Shown here piece after piece: positions 53,770 to 64,000 of a stretch of DNA of 64,000 nt. Source of the stretch: Eledone cirrhosa (lineage: Eukaryota; Mollusca; Cephalopoda; Octopoda; Eledonidae). The notes under the pieces are model-generated. The model had not been told where the DNA came from, made no database searches, and saw only the letters and a program-made list of their open reading frames with translations. A program made the translations under genes and the position numbers. The stretch covers positions 1,439,001 through 1,503,000 of the forward strand of contig OZ024759.1 of the NCBI GenBank assembly GCA_964016885.1, given 5' to 3'. Each line of letters begins with the position of its first letter. The stretch's first letter is position 1.

Positions 53770-55281
53770 AGTAACATGACAAAGTCTATATTAGTAACAT
53801 GACACAGTCTATATTAGTAACATGACAAAGTCTATATTAGTAGCATGACAAAGTCTATATTAGTAACATGACACAGTCTATATTAGTAACATGACAAAGT
53901 CTATATTAGTAACATGACAAAGTCTATATTAGTAACATGACAAAGTCTATATTAGTAACATGACAAAGTCTATATTAGTAACATGACACAGTCTATATTA
54001 GTACCATGACAGTCTATATTAGTAGCATGACAAAGTCTATATTAGTAACATGACAAAGTCTATATTAGTAACATGACACAGTCTATATTAGTAACATGAC
54101 ACAGTCTATATTAGTAACATGACAGTCTATATTAGTAACATGACAAAGTCTATATTAGTAACATGGCAAAGTCTATATTAGTAACATGACAGTCTATATT
54201 AGTAGCATGGCAATGTCTATATTAGTAACATGACAAAGTCTATATTAGTAACATGACAAAGTCTATATTAGTAACATGCCAAAGTCTATATTAGTAGCAT
54301 GACAAAGTCTATATTAGTAGCATGACACAGTCTATTTTAGTAACATGACAAAGTCTATATTAGTAACATGACACAGTCTATATTAGTAACATGACAGTCT
54401 ATATTAGTAACATGACAAAGTCTATATTAGTAACATGACAAAGTCTATATTAGTAACATGACACAGTCTATATTAGTAACATGACAGTCTATATTAGTAA
54501 CATGACAAAGTCTATATTAGTAACATGACAAAGTCTATATTAGTAACATGACAAAGTCTATATTAGTAACATGACAAAGTCTATATTAGTAGCATGACAC
54601 AGTCTATATTAGTAACATGACAAAGTCTATATTAGTAACATGACAAAGTCTATATTAGTAGCATGACACAGTCTATATTAGTAACATGACAAAGTCTATA
54701 TTAGTAACATGACACAGTCTATATTAGTAACATGACAAAGTCTATATTAGTAACATGACAAAGTCTATATTAGTAACATGACACAGTCTATATTAGTAAC
54801 ATGACAAAGTCTATATTAGTAACATGACACTGTCTATATTAGTAACTTGACAAAGTCTATATTAGTAACATGACACAGTCTATATTAGTAACATGACAGT
54901 CTATATTAGTAACATGACAAAGTCTATATTAGTAGCATGACACAGTCTATATTAGTAACATGACAAAGTCTATATTAGTAACATGACACAGTCTATATTA
55001 GTAACATGACACAGTCTATATTAGTAACATGACAAAGTCTATATTAGTAGCATGACAAAGTCTATATTAGTAACATGACACAGTCTATATTAGTAACATG
55101 ACAAAGTCTATATTAGTAGCATGACAACGTCTATATTAGTAACATGACAAAGTCTATATTAGTAACATGACAGTCTATATTACTAACATGACAGTCTATA
55201 TTAGTAAAATGACAGTCCATATTAGTAGCATGACAAAGTCTATATTAGTAACATGACAAAGTCTATATTAGTAACATGACA
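53770..55281. repeat. Type I arm with transplanted GGCAATG unit (1,512 bp)
   Basis: It duplicates the arm at 45918-47406 and is one 23-bp unit longer. It shares GTACCATG, GGCAATG and TATTTTAG. Confidence 0.85.
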
Positions 55282-56330
55282 CCGTCTATATTAGTAACAT
55301 GACACAGTCTATATTAGTAACATCACACAGTCTATATTAGTAACATGACAAAGTCTATATTAGTAACATGGCAAAGTCTATATTAGTAACATAACAAAGT
55401 CTATATTAGTAACATGACAAGGCCTATATTAGTAATATGACACAGTCTATATTAGTAACATGACAAAGTCTATATTAGTAACATGACAGTCTATATTAGT
55501 AACATGACAAAGTCTATATTAGTAACATGACAAAGTCTATATTAGTAACATGACAGTCTATATTAGTAACATGACACAGTCTATATTAGTAACATGACAA
55601 AGTCTATATTAGTAACATGACACAGTCTATATTAGTAACATGACACAGTCTATATTAGTAACATGGCACAGTTTATATTAGTAACATGACAAAGTCTATA
55701 TTAGTAACATGACAAAGTCTATATTAGTAACATGGCAGTCTATATTAGTAACATGACAAAGTCTATATTAGTAACATGACACAGTCTATATTAGTAACAT
55801 GACAAAGACTCTATTAGTAACATGACAAATTCTATATTAGTAACATGACAGTCTATATTAGTAACATGACAAAATCTATATTAGTAACATGACAGTCTAT
55901 ATTAGTAACATGACAAAGTCTATATTAGTAACATGACAGTCTATATTGTACCATGACACAGTCTATATTAGTAACATGACATAGTCTATATTAGTAACAT
56001 GACAAAGTCTATATTAGTAACATGACAGTCTATATTGTAAAATGACACAGTCTATATTAGTAACATGACACAGTCTATATTAGTAACATGACAGTCTATA
56101 TTAGTAACATGACACAGTCTATATTAGTAACATGACACAGTCTATATTAGTAACATGACAGTCTATATTAGTAGCATGGCAATGTCTATATTAGTAACAT
56201 GACACAGTCTATATTAGTAACAAGACTTAGTCTATATTAGTAACATGACATAGTCTATATTAGTAGCATGACAAAGTCTATATTAGTAACATGACAAAGT
56301 CTATATTAGTAACATGACACAGTCTATCTT
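55170..56330. repeat. HOR core copy 9
   Basis: CCG 55282, ACTCT 55808, CAAGACTT 56221, TATCTT 56325, the duplicate of core copy 7 at 7,875 bp. Confidence 0.9.
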
Positions 56331-58075
56331 AGTAACATGACAAAGTCTATATTAGTAACATGACACAGTCTATATTAGTAACATGACAAAGTCTATATTA
56401 GTAGCATGACAAAGTCTATATTAGTAACATGACACAGTCTATATTAGTAACATGACAAAGTCTATATTAGTAACATGACAAAGTCTATATTAGTAACATG
56501 ACAAAGTCTATATTAGTAACATGACAAAGTCTATATTAGTAACATGACACAGTCTATATTAGTAACATGACACAGTCTATATTAGTAACATGACAAAGTC
56601 TATATTAGTAACATGACAAAGTCTATATTAGTAACATGACAGTCTATATTAGTAACATGACAAAGTCTATATTAGTAACATGACACAGTCTATATTAGTA
56701 ACATGACAAAGTCTCTATTAGTAACATGACAAAGTCTATATTAGTAACATGACAGTCTATATTAGTAACATGACAAAGTCTCTATTAGTAACATGACAAA
56801 GTCTATATTAGTAACATGACAGTCTATATTAGTAACATGACACAGTCTATATTAGTAACATGACAAAGTCTATATTAGTAACATGACAAAGTCTATATTA
56901 GTAACATGACAAAGTCTATATTAGTAACATGACACAGTCTATATTAGTAACATGACACAGTCTATATTAGTAACATCACACAGTCTATATTAGTAACATG
57001 ACAAAGTCTATATTAGTAACATGGCAAAGTCTATATTAGTAACATGACAAGGCCTATATTAGTAACATGACAAAGTCTATATTAGTAACATGACACTGTC
57101 TATATTAGTAACTTGACAAAGTCTATATTAGTAACATGACACAGTCTATATTAGTAACATGACACAGTCTATATTAGTAACATGACAAAGTCTATATTAG
57201 TAGCATGACAAAGTCTATATTAGTAACATGACAAAGTCTATATTAGTAACATGACACAGTCTATGTTAGTAACATGACAAAGTCTATATTAGTAACATGA
57301 CAAAGTCTATATTAGTAACATGACACAGTCTATATTAGTAACATGACAAAGTCTATATTAGTAGCATGACACAGTCTATATTAGTAACATGACAAAGTCT
57401 ATATTAGTAACATGACAAAGTCTATATTAGTAGCATGACACAGTCTATATTAGTAACATGACAAAGTCTATATTAGTAACATGACACAGTCTATATTAGT
57501 AACATGACAAAGTCTATATTAGTAACATGACAAAGTCTATATTAGTAACATGACACGACTATATTAGTAACATGACAAAGTCTATATTAGTAACATGACA
57601 CTGTCTATATTAGTAACTTGACAAAGTCTATATTAGTAACATGACACAGTCTATATTAGTAACATGACAGTCTATATTAGTAACATGACAAAGTCTATAT
57701 TAGTAGCATGACACAGTCTATATTAGTAACATGACAAAGTCTATATTAGTAACATGACAAAGTCTATATTAGTAACATGACACAGTCTATATTAGTAACA
57801 TGACACAGTCTATATTAGTAACATGACAAAGTCTATATTAGTAGCATGACAAAGTCTATATTAGTAACATGACACAGTCTATATTAGTAACATGACAAAG
57901 TCTATATTAGTAGCATGACAACGTCTATATTGGTAACATGACAAAGTCTATATTAGTAACATGACAGTCTATATTAGTAACATGACAGTCTATATTAGTA
58001 AAATGACAGTCCATATTAGTAGCATGACAAAGTCTATATTAGTAACATGACAAAGTCTATATTAGTAACATGACA
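56331..58075. repeat. Type II arm (1,745 bp)
   Basis: Same order and length as 48456-50200, including the 22-bp ACACGACT unit (CGACT at 57556) and ATTGGTAAC near 57930. Confidence 0.85.
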
Positions 58076-59124
58076 CCGTCTATATTAGTAACATGACACA
58101 GTCTATATTAGTAACATCACACAGTCTATATTAGTAACATGACAAAGTCTATATTAGTAACATGGCAAAGTCTATATTAGTAACATAACAAAGTCTATAT
58201 TAGTAACATGACAAGGCCTATATTAGTAATATGACACAGTCTATATTAGTAACATGACAAAGTCTATATTAGTAACATGACAGTCTATATTAGTAACATG
58301 ACAAAGTCTATATTAGTAACATGACAAAGTCTATATTAGTAACATGACAGTCTATATTAGTAACATGACACAGTCTATATTAGTAACATGACAAAGTCTA
58401 TATTAGTAACATGACACAGTCTATATTAGTAACATGACACAGTCTATATTAGTAACATGGCACAGTTTATATTAGTAACATGACAAAGTCTATATTAGTA
58501 ACATGACAAAGTCTATATTAGTAACATGGCAGTCTATATTAGTAACATGACAAAGTCTATATTAGTAACATGACACAGTCTATATTAGTAACATGACAAA
58601 GACTCTATTAGTAACATGACAAATTCTATATTAGTAACATGACAGTCTATATTAGTAACATGACAAAATCTATATTAGTAACATGACAGTCTATATTAGT
58701 AACATGACAAAGTCTATATTAGTAACATGACAGTCTATATTGTACCATGACACAGTCTATATTAGTAACATGACATAGTCTATATTAGTAACATGACAAA
58801 GTCTATATTAGTAACATGACAGTCTATATTGTAAAATGACACAGTCTATATTAGTAACATGACACAGTCTATATTAGTAACATGACAGTCTATATTAGTA
58901 ACATGACACAGTCTATATTAGTAACATGACACAGTCTATATTAGTAACATGACAGTCTATATTAGTAGCATGGCAATGTCTATATTAGTAACATGACACA
59001 GTCTATATTAGTAACAAGACTTAGTCTATATTAGTAACATGACATAGTCTATATTAGTAGCATGACAAAGTCTATATTAGTAACATGACAAAGTCTATAT
59101 TAGTAACATGACACAGTCTATCTT
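57964..59124. repeat. HOR core copy 10
   Basis: CCG 58076, ACTCT 58602, CAAGACTT 59015, TATCTT 59119. It is the complete counterpart of the core truncated at 50943; the right limit of duplication 4 falls inside it. Confidence 0.9.
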
Positions 59125-59959
59125 AGTAACATGACAAAGTCTATATTAGTAACATGACACAGTCTATATTAGTAACATGACAAAGTCTATATTAGTAGCA
59201 TGACAAAGTCTATATTAGTAACATGACACAGTCTATATTAGTAACATGACAAAGTCTATATTAGTAACATGACAAAGTCTATATTAGTAACATGACAAAG
59301 TCTATATTAGTAACATGACAAAGTCTATATTAGTAACATGACACAGTCTATATTAGTAACATGACACAGTCTATATTAGTAACATGACAAAGTCTATATT
59401 AGTAACATGACAAAGTCTATATTAGTAACATGACAGTCTATATTAGTAACATGACAAAGTCTATATTAGTAACATGACACAGTCTATATTAGTAACATGA
59501 CAAAGTCTCTATTAGTAACATGACAAAGTCTATATTAGTAACATGACAGTCTATATTAGTAACATGACAAAGTCTCTATTAGTAACATGACAAAGTCTAT
59601 ATTAGTAACATGACAGTCTATATTAGTAACATGACACAGTCTATATTAGTAACATGACAAAGTCTATATTAGTAACATGACAAGGCCTATATTAGTAACA
59701 TGACAAAGTCTATATTAGTAACATGAGACTGTCTATATTAGTAACTTGACAAAGTCTATATTAGTAACATGACACAGTCTATATTAGTAACATGACACAG
59801 TCTATATTAGTAACATGACAAAGTCTATATTAGTAACATGACAAAGTCTATATTAGTAACATGACAAAGTCTATATTAGTAACATGGCAGTCTATATTAG
59901 TAACATGACAAAGTCTATATTAGTAACATGACACAGTCTATATTAGTAACATGACAAAG
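59125..59959. repeat. Type II arm, shortened
   Basis: It has two AAAGTCTCTATT units near 59510 and 59577, ACAAGGCCT, and ACTGT preceded by GAGACTGT near 59727 (a private change from GACACTGT). It then passes via GGCAGT straight to AAAGACTCT of the next core half, without ACACCGTC. The order ACTGT/AACTTGAC, two ACACAGT, three ACAAAGT, GGCAGT resembles the junction at 36.4-36.6 kb. Confidence 0.8.
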
Positions 59960-60482
59960 ACTCTATTAGTAACATGACAAATTCTATATTAGTAACATGA
60001 CAGTCTATATTAGTAACATGACAAAATCTATATTAGTAACATGACAGTCTATATTAGTAACATGACAAAGTCTATATTAGTAACATGACAGTCTATATTG
60101 TACCATGACACAGTCTATATTAGTAACATGACATAGTCTATATTAGTAACATGACAAAGTCTATATTAGTAACATGACAGTCTATATTGTAAAATGACAC
60201 AGTCTATATTAGTAACATGACACAGTCTATATTAGTAACATGACAGTCTATATTAGTAACATGACACAGTCTATATTAGTAACATGACACAGTCTATATT
60301 AGTAACATGACAGTCTATATTAGTAGCATGGCAATGTCTATATTAGTAACATGACACAGTCTATATTAGTAACAAGACTTAGTCTATATTAGTAACATGA
60401 CATAGTCTATATTAGTAGCATGACAAAGTCTATATTAGTAACATGACAAAGTCTATATTAGTAACATGACACAGTCTATCTT
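59960..60482. repeat. Right half of HOR core
   Basis: ACTCT 59960, CAAGACTT 60373, TATCTT 60477, with reference spacings of 413 and 104 bp. The left half with ACACCGTC is missing. Confidence 0.88.
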
Positions 60483-61082
60483 AGTAACATGACAAAGTCT
60501 ATATTAGTAACATGACACAGTCTATATTAGTAACATGACAAAGTCTATATTAGTAGCATGACAAAGTCTATATTAGTAACATGACACAGTCTATATTAGT
60601 AACATGACAAAGTCTATATTAGTAACATGACAAAGTCTATATTAGTAACATGACAAAGTCTATATTAGTAACATGACAAAGTCTATATTAGTAACATGAC
60701 ACAGTCTATATTAGTAACATGACACAGTCTATATTAGTAACATGACAAAGTCTATATTAGTAACATGACAAAGTCTATATTAGTAACATGACAGTCTATA
60801 TTAGTAACATGACAAAGTCTATATTAGTAACATGACACAGTCTATATTAGTAACATGACAAAGTCTCTATTAGTAACATGACAAAGTCTATATTAGTAAC
60901 ATGACAGTCTATATTAGTAACATGACAAAGTCTCTATTAGTAACATGACAAAGTCTATATTAGTAACATGACAGTCTATATTAGTAACATGACACAGTCT
61001 ATATTAGTAACATGACACAGTCTATATTAGTAACATGACAAAGTCTATATTAGTAACATGACAAGGCCTATATTAGTAACAT
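60483..61082. repeat. Type II arm, shortened
   Basis: It has two AAAGTCTCTATT units near 60860 and 60930 and ends at ACAAGGCCT, right before the dispersed 914-bp block. Compared with the equivalent stretch after 38107, about 207 bp (nine 23-bp units, including ACACTGT/AACTTGAC) are absent: the offset falls from 22,376 bp (CAAGACTT 37997/60373) to 22,169 bp. Confidence 0.82.
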
Positions 61083-61996
61083 GACAAAGTCTATATTAGT
61101 AACATGACACAGTCTATATTAGTAACATGACAAAGTCTATATTAGTAGCATGACAAAGTCTATATTAGTAACATGACACAGTCTATATTAGTAACATGAC
61201 AAAGTCTATATTAGTAGCATGACAAAGTCTATATTAGTAACATGACAAAGTCTATATTAGTAACATGACACAGTCTATATTAGTAACATGACAGTCTATA
61301 TTAGTAACATGACAGTCCATATTAGTAGCATGACAAAGTCTATATTAGTAACATGACAAAGTCTATATTAGTAACATGACAAAGTCTATATTAGTAACAT
61401 GACAAAGTCTATATTAGTAACATGACAAAGTCTATATTAGTAACATGACACAGACTATATTAGTAACATGACATAGTCTATATTAGTAACATGACAAAGT
61501 CTATATTAGTAGCATGACACAGTCTATATTAGTAACATGACACAGTCTATATTAGTAACATGACAGTCTATATTAGTAACATGACAAAGTCTATATTAGT
61601 AGCATGACAAAGTCTATATTAGTAACATGACCCAGTCTATATTAGTAACATGACAATCTATATTAGTAACATGACACAGTCTATATTAGTAGCATGACAA
61701 AGTCTATATTAGTAACATGACAGTCTATATTAGTAACATGACGAAGTCTATATTAGTAGCATGACAAAGTCTATATTAGTAGCATGACACAGTCTATATT
61801 AGTAACATGACACAATCTATATTTGTAACATGACACAGTCTATATTAGTAACATGACAAAGTCTATATTAGTAGCATGACAAAGTCTATATTAGTAACAT
61901 GACAAAGTCTATATTAGTAACATGACACAGTCTATATTAATAACATGACAAAGTCTATATTAGTAACATGACAAAGTCTATATTAGTAACATGACA
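61083..61996. repeat. Dispersed 914-bp block, copy B
   Basis: It matches 38914-39827 at 22,169 bp, with the rare units ACAGACTAT, ACCCAGTC, ACAATCT and ACGAAGTC in the same order. One difference is TATTTGTAAC near 61823 against TATTAGTAAC near 39654. The flanking sequence to the right differs from copy A. Confidence 0.9.
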
Positions 61997-62593
61997 CAGT
62001 CTATATTAGTAATATCACAAAGTCTATATTAGTAACATGACACTGTCTATATTAGTAACTTGACAAAGTCTATATTATTAACATGCCACAGTCTATATTA
62101 GTAACATGACACAGTCTATATTAGTAACATGACACAGTTTATATTAGTAACATGACAAAGTCTATATTAGTAACATGACAAAGTCTATATTAGTAACATG
62201 GCAGTCTATATTAGTAACATGACAAAGTCTATATTAGTAACATGACACAGTCTATATTAGTAACATGACAAAGACTCTATTAGTAACATGACAAAGTCTA
62301 TATTAGTAGCATGACACAGTCTATATTAGTAACATGACACAGTCTATATTAGTAACATGACACAGTCTATATTAGTAAAATGACACAGTCTATATTAGTA
62401 ACATGACACAGTCTATATTAGTAACATGACAAAGTCTATATTAGTAGCATGACAAAGTCTATATTAGTATCATGACAAAGTCTATATTAGTAACATGACA
62501 CAGTCTATATTAGTAACATGACAAAGTCTATATTAGTAACATGACAAAGTCTATATTAGTAACATGACAGTCTATATTAGTAACATGACAAAG
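61997..62593. repeat. Scrambled segment with partial core pieces
   Basis: It contains AATATCACAAAG near 62012, ACACTGT/AACTTGAC, GCCACAGT near 62087, ACACAGTTT, GGCAGT and an isolated ACTCT at 62274. That ACTCT is followed at once by ACAAAGT with GTAGC instead of the ACAAATT expected in a core. A GTATCATG unit lies near 62469. The order does not match one other region throughout, so this looks like a junction of several exchanges. Confidence 0.75.
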
Positions 62594-63093
62594 ACTCTAT
62601 TAGTAACATGACAAATTCTATATTAGTAACATGACAGTCTATATTAGTAACATGACAAAATCTATATTAGTAACATGACAGTCTATATTAGTAACATGAC
62701 AGTCTATATTGTACCATGACACAGTCTATATTAGTAACATGACATAGTCTATATTAGTAACATGACAAAGTCTATATTAGTAACATGACAGTCTATATTG
62801 TAAAATGACACAGTCTATATTAGTAACATGACACAGTCTATATTAGTAACATGACAGTCTATATTAGTAACATGACACAGTCTATATTAGTAACATGACA
62901 CAGTCTATATTAGTAACATGACAGTCTATATTAGTAGCATGGCAATGTCTATATTAGTAACATGACACAGTCTATATTAGTAACAAGACTTAGTCTATAT
63001 TAGTAACATGACATAGTCTATATTAGTAGCATGACAAAGTCTATATTAGTAACATGACAAAGTCTATATTAGTAACATGACACAGTCTATCTT
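62594..63093. repeat. Right half of HOR core with one monomer deleted
   Basis: ACTCT 62594 and CAAGACTT 62984 are 390 bp apart, exactly one 23-bp unit fewer than the usual 413. The unit lost is an ACAAAGT between two ACAGT units, near 62690. TATCTT follows at 63088 with the usual 104-bp spacing. Confidence 0.88.
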
Positions 63094-64000
63094 AGTAACA
63101 TGACAAAGTCTATATTAGTAACATGACACAGTCTATATTAGTAACATGACAAAGTCTATATTAGTAGCATGACAAAGTCTATATTAGTAACATGACACAG
63201 TCTATATTAGTAACATGACAAAGTCTATATTAGTAACATGACAAAGTCTATATTAGTAACATGACAAAGTCTATATTAGTAACATGACAAAGTCTATATT
63301 AGTAACATGACACAGTCTATATTAGTAACATGACAGTCTATATTAGTAGCATGACAAAGTCTATATTAGTAACATGACAAAGTCTATATTAGTAACATGA
63401 CACAGTCTATATTAGTAACATGACACAGTCTATATTAGTAACATGACAGTCTATATTAGTAACATGACAAAGTCTATATTAGTAACATGGCAAAGTCTAT
63501 GTTAGTAACATGACAAAGTCTATATTAGTAACATGACAAAGTCTATATTAGTAACATGCCAAAGTCTATATTAGTAGCATGACAAAGTCTATATTAGTAG
63601 CATGACACAGTCTATATTAGTAACATGACAAAGTCTATATTAGTAACATGACACAGTCTATATTAGTAACATGACAGTCTATATTAGTAACATGACAAAG
63701 TCTATATTAGTAACATGACAAAGTCTATATTAGTAACATGACACAGTCTATATTAGTAACATGACAGTCTATATTAGTAACATGACAAAGTCTATATTAG
63801 TAACATGACAAAGTCTATATTAGTAACATGACAAAGTCTATATTAGTAACATGACAAAGTCTATATTAGTAGCATGACACAGTCTATATTAGTAACATGA
63901 CAAAGTCTATATTAGTAACATGACAAAGTCTATATTAGTAGCATGACACAGTCTATATTAGTAACATGACAAAGTCTATATTAGTAACATGACACAGTCT
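63094..64000. repeat. Type I arm, running off the window
   Basis: It has ACAGT with GTAGC near 63335, GGCAAAGTCTATGTT near 63500 and GCCAAAG near 63559, in the order of the arms at 24474 and 30462. The window ends inside a monomer, so the array continues. Confidence 0.85.

Larger units (their letters stand above)
50924..58820. repeat. Large tandem duplication 4, copy B (7.88 kb)
   Basis: It repeats 43072-50923 in the same orientation and includes the 527-bp local duplication, two cores and one arm of each type. Across almost 8 kb I found one inserted 23-bp monomer and very few substitutions by comparing markers by eye. The right limit lies near 58820, where the core continues with ACAGT and TATTGTAAAATG. 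Confidence 0.92.
1..64000. repeat. Satellite DNA array, 23-bp monomer with 21- and 20-bp variants
   Basis: Every part of the window consists of head-to-tail copies of one short monomer in a single orientation. The usual unit has a 7-base head, ACAAAGT or ACACAGT, and a 16-base tail, CTATATTAGTAACATG. Frequent variants are the short head ACAGT (21-bp unit), the tail change GTAAC to GTAGC, and heads ACATAGT, GCAAAGT and CCAAAGT. The rare 20-bp unit has TATTGTA in place of TATTAGTA. Base composition is about 26-30% GC and the common forms have no CpG. I saw no unique sequence, inverted monomer or mobile-element insertion, and neither array edge lies in the window. Each normal run closes all six frames within about 69 bp, because the unit is not a multiple of three and carries TAG, TAA and TGA on one strand and TAA and TAG on the other. 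The setting is almost certainly eukaryotic heterochromatin; the family is not one I recognise. Confidence 0.97.

Noticed and set aside
1..64000. CRISPR array (short direct repeats over a long stretch)
   Set aside because: There are no unique spacers: the repeats abut each other directly, and the variation is point changes within the monomer, not unrelated inserts of constant length.
1..64000. Protein-coding repeat gene or long open reading frames
   Set aside because: A 23-bp unit changes frame each time and carries TAG, TAA and TGA on one strand and TAA and TAG on the other, so all six frames close within about 69 bp. Runs of 21-bp units, which keep frame, are at most about three long.
1..64000. 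Plasmid or phage iterons (21-23-bp direct repeats at a replication origin)
   Set aside because: The unit length fits, but iteron clusters have a handful of copies next to a replication gene. Here there are thousands of copies and no gene.
1..64000. Telomere repeat or interstitial telomeric sequence
   Set aside because: No G-rich short motif such as TTAGGG, TTTAGGG or TTAGG occurs in tandem. TTAG in the monomer is always followed by TAAC.
1..64000. CENP-B box-like motif
   Set aside because: The mammalian CENP-B box needs a GC-containing TTCG...CGGG pattern. The monomer is AT-rich, lacks CpG and shows no such match.
1..64000. Splice branch-point motif TACTAAT on the reverse strand
   Set aside because: TACTAAT appears once per monomer as the complement of ATTAGTA. 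With no exon or gene nearby, it is a by-product of the repeat.
1..64000. Hairpins, inverted repeats or tRNA/rRNA-like structure
   Set aside because: All units run in one direction, and the only self-complementary parts I see are short, such as CATG and TATA. No stem of useful length and no RNA-gene signature was found.

Overview
The whole 64 kb window is one uninterrupted tandem-repeat (satellite) array. It contains no gene, RNA gene, transposon or unique sequence that I can find, and it begins and ends inside the array. The monomer is normally 23 bp: a variable 7-base head (ACAAAGT or ACACAGT) followed by a nearly invariant 16-base tail, CTATATTAGTAACATG. A 21-bp form has the shorter head ACAGT, and a 20-bp form also loses one base in the tail (TATTGTA instead of TATTAGTA). 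All monomers run head to tail in the same direction, about 2,800 of them (estimated from window length and unit size). The unit is about 26-30% GC and its main forms contain no CpG. An array of this size, density and layered structure points to a eukaryotic satellite (centromeric, pericentromeric, subtelomeric or other heterochromatin). I do not recognise the family or the species.

The monomers are not randomly ordered. Rare diagnostic variants recur in a fixed order and reveal higher-order repeats (HORs). The key element is a core of about 1.16 kb. It starts with three consecutive 21-bp units, then carries the markers ACACCGTC, AAAGACTCT (526 bp further on), AACAAGACTTAG (413 bp further) and CTATCTT (104 bp further). 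These spacings are identical in ten copies from 13.5 to 59.1 kb and within an ancestral-looking copy at 8.0-9.2 kb that lacks AACAAGACTTAG. Between cores lie arms of two kinds. Type I contains a GGCAAAGTCTATGTT or GCCAAAG segment. Type II contains a doublet of AAAGTCTCTATT units. From about 24 kb onward types I and II often alternate.

Layout: 1-9 kb is an older-looking, more heterogeneous HOR section. Between 10.5 and 13.9 kb there is a compressed run of short HORs (450-701 bp). From 15.6 kb on, the array is built of large, nearly perfect tandem duplications: 4.39 kb (15.6-24.4 kb), 5.74-5.99 kb (22.1-33.8 kb), 2.31 kb (34.3-38.8 kb) and 7.85-7.88 kb (43.1-58.8 kb). A 914-bp block at 38.9 kb reappears at 61.1 kb. 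Copies usually differ by whole-monomer insertions or deletions (23, 67, 69, 207, 253 bp) or by a 2-bp change that converts a 23-bp unit to a 21-bp unit, and by very few substitutions. This is what recent unequal exchange or replication-slippage amplification in register would leave.

No open reading frame is expected or claimed. The 23-bp unit shifts frame at each repeat and carries stop codons on both strands, so every frame closes within about 69 bp in normal runs. All coordinates of repeat blocks were set by eye from marker positions and may be off by up to one monomer unless an exact spacing is given.
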